A program made the position numbers and the translations under genes. Below are positions 61,560 to 64,000 of a stretch of DNA of 64,000 nucleotides, piece after piece. Source of the stretch: Casuarius casuarius (taxonomy: Eukaryota; Chordata; Aves; Casuariiformes; Casuariidae). Position 1 is the first letter of the stretch; each line of letters begins with the position of its first letter. The stretch is taken from NCBI GenBank assembly GCA_003342895.1, contig PTFA01000011.1, forward strand, positions 1,880,629 to 1,944,628, given 5' to 3'. The notes beneath the pieces are model-generated. The model was not told the DNA's origin. It searched no databases and was given only the letters and a program-made list of their open reading frames with translations.

Positions 61560-64000
61560 GGTCTCAGTTACAGTTTAGATGTGTGTTAATTTACAGTAGT
61601 TCAAAACAGGACTGGAACACTGCCCTAATCATCTGATAGCAGTTCACTTTCAGCTTCACAATGGCATAGATCTGTATACCAGGTACAAAAAGTTAGAAAG
61701 TTGGGCCCATTAGGTCTCATAAAAACCCTAAGAGAGCCATAGTACGCACAAAGCTAATGCAAGTCTGTTTTAATAATGCTTTAATTATGTGTTAATTATT
61801 TATTCATTAAATTGTTTATCCTCATATTTCATCAGAAGTCTCAAGTGTCCCTGCGTAGAAACCACAGTTCTTTCAGTGACTCAGAAATCTTACAACACTG
61901 TTGTGCTGTGTGGCATGATTACATTTAAGCCAAAGTTGATGAGATGATACTTTCATCTAGATGAGGAAGCCTTTGAAATTTCACAGGGTTCATGTTAGCG
62001 AACTTTCAAGCTTCCCTTACACCATAACCACAAATCCAATATAATATTAAAGAGCAAGTTCAGTAGTGCAAATAAGGCACTTCGATTCACTTGATCATGC
62101 CATATTTAATTTTGAAATATTAGTAGAAGGGAGAAAGAATGTCTCAGAGATTTCTTCTCCCCAACTACAAAAATGTCCTCCTATTGAACTTGCTGGTATT
62201 CTAAGATACATACTCTCCTAAGAGCTTGCTTCCGTAACATGGACAAAGTAAGCTTATCCTTATAGTCCTCTGCAGTATCAGTAATAACATATGTTGTGCC
62301 TCAGCAATGCATAATCAAATAAGTCTCGTTCTGAAACACTGCATATCATTATTTATACCTTGTAAACTATGTACTGAAAGCTTGCCTATAACCTGTAAAT
62401 AGTGAGTGGGTTTTATATAATTGACCAAATCAAGCTGTCCTTTCAGTTAGACCTTTCTTTTGTTCTTTCTTGCATTGTTTTGTTTTTAAAAGCATATTAT
62501 GCAAAAGTTGATAGGGCGCAATATAGCAGTGGATTACTGTTTTTGAGTACCGTTGCCTGTGCAGTCAGCACCTAAAACAGTATGTTTTGAAGTAGCAGCA
62601 ACCTCCATGTTTTCAGACTTTAAAGCATATAATGTTTATATTTCTTTTATGGTTATCACACAGTCTCCAGGCTACTTTTCTTTTATACAGGTTATTAAGG
62701 AAAAAAGTCAGAGTAATATCTTGGAAACCAAGCTATATTCAAGAAACTGCCATTTTGAATTTTCCCCCATTAAGGTCTATGTATTATCCTCTGCCATGCC
62801 AGGTTTGGTAGAAATCCAAAGTGTCACAAAAGATTATATTATGTAAAGAAATAACAATGTACTTTAGGTTATGAAACATCAGCTGGAATCTCTGTAAAGA
62901 GCTTGTTGGTTCATTTGTGCAGGTTTCTAGATTTTTTTGAAGAACCCCCTGGCAATCAAATCTNTTTCTTCTGTTGATTAATTAGCGAACAATCTTCTTC
63001 ATGAATATGGCGAGTTGGTTCCTGGGCTAGCATAAAACTGAGAAATACTAATGCAGTCTGTGAAATAACATCTGTCTCTTGCAGAGACCCAGTGGATCCA
63101 TGGTAAAACTGTTAATTTGCTCCATATTAGGCGTTCTTTGCAGGTCTAGTATTTCTTGTGCTTTACTACCATTTCTACCATTTACTGCTATTTCATGTGA
63201 GTCCTTCCTTCTCCTTCTGAACAAGGCACAAGAGCGATTATTTTTATGACATTAAGCAGCCATATCTTTAAGCAGTATAAATTGCTGTCAATGAAATTCT
63301 GCCAGTATAGAAATTACATCTGCTTTGACCCACAATGCTATTCCAGAAAATAAGAGACAATTCTGAGTCCCAGGAAAGCTGCCCCATCAATTTTTCTTCA
63401 TGCTTCTGTGCAAGAATTAGTTCAGAGACATTCTCCTCATCTCTGTTATATGATAGATAGACAGATGGAAGTTTATGTGAAAGTTTCAGATTAGCACTGT
63501 TTTATGAATGTCTGCAGACTTTAATTGTTTGACAAGCAGGCTCTTGTAAACAACCCATATTTTATGCATATATGAAAGGTAATCATGAGTTTAATGGCAT
63601 TATTGATTGATGGCCTTGAAAAGTTGAACATGGAGAGTTACAAGATTTTAGACTTGGCAGGAGTGGATGGCTTCTTTGTGCTACTTCTAGAAATTTTGTC
63701 TTTGCAGTATGCTTTATGTGTCAAAAATGATCCCTAGAAGTAAATCAGATCTGTGACTGTTCCCAAACAACCCTCAAATTGCCAATGAACACATCAGCAA
63801 CCCCAGCTTTCAAAGGTGAGGCACCTAGGAGAGATGCCAGAGGTGATGCCTTGTTTTCTAGTCATATCGACAGTGCAAGTTTTCATGACCTTTTTGCCAA
63901 ATATTATCATACTATTATCATTCTCTTCAGTTTTCTTTAGAAGGCTTAATTAGTTATCAAATTTTGGCTGATGGCTATAGTTATGACCTACCAAAGGGAA
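61560..64000. other. Noncoding DNA, nothing recognised
   Basis: AT-rich unique sequence to the end of the window. A 97-codon frame at 62553-62846 has no recognisable domain. Confidence 0.5.

Noticed and set aside
61120..61578. 152-codon frame, the longest in the window
   Set aside because: It runs through 140 N and across an LTR, so its length is an artefact of the gap.

Overview
This window is AT-rich, gene-poor vertebrate nuclear DNA. I find no complete gene, no operon-like packing, no ribosomal or transfer RNA and no CRISPR array. Open frames are short (longest 152 codons, and that one runs through an assembly gap). Their translations show no domain I recognise. The organism is most likely a bird. 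Interspersed repeats are sparse, the LINE remnants are of the old amniote CR1/L3 kind, there are several decayed palindromic MITE-like elements of a type I associate with reptiles and birds, and one solo LTR begins and ends like avian class II (ERVK) LTRs. This placement is inference. A crocodilian or turtle is possible but would normally be denser in repeats. The window is either a gene desert or the inside of a very large intron.

Layout. 1-13 kb: unique AT-rich DNA, a GC-richer block at 1.24-1.58 kb, and two MITE-like remnants, of which the one at 8.38-8.47 kb still has clear inverted arms. 13-25 kb: a (CA)11 microsatellite, an exon-like open segment at 13.57 kb, a CT tract at 16.56 kb, a CpG-containing GC-rich block at 20.5-20.9 kb, a second exon-like segment at 22.55 kb, an AT-only tract at 23 kb and a minus-strand CR1/L3 tail at 24.87 kb. 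25-36 kb: TG/TA repeats, a diverged 140-bp direct duplication at 31.1/31.6 kb, a MITE remnant at 32.5 kb and a perfect 13-bp hairpin at 34.05 kb. 36.4-37.6 kb: a long pyrimidine tract followed by a 921-bp antisense solo LTR with a 5-bp target-site duplication. 39-51 kb: CA repeats, MITE remnants at 40.9, 48.8 and 50.7 kb, and the clearest LINE in the window, a plus-strand CR1/L3 3' fragment at 42.7-43.4 kb. 53-64 kb: a MITE remnant, a possible A-tailed retroposed segment on the minus strand at 58.8-59.1 kb, an exon-like segment with good splice sites on the minus strand at 59.7-59.84 kb, and an antisense ERVK-type solo LTR at 61.16-61.55 kb that encloses the only large assembly gap (140 N).

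Because no gene can be confirmed, no pathway can be described. The three exon-like segments are the leads to test for a host gene. Both LTRs lie on the minus strand. I see no sign of an undescribed genetic system; the well-supported new observations are the mobile-element insertions and their target-site duplications.
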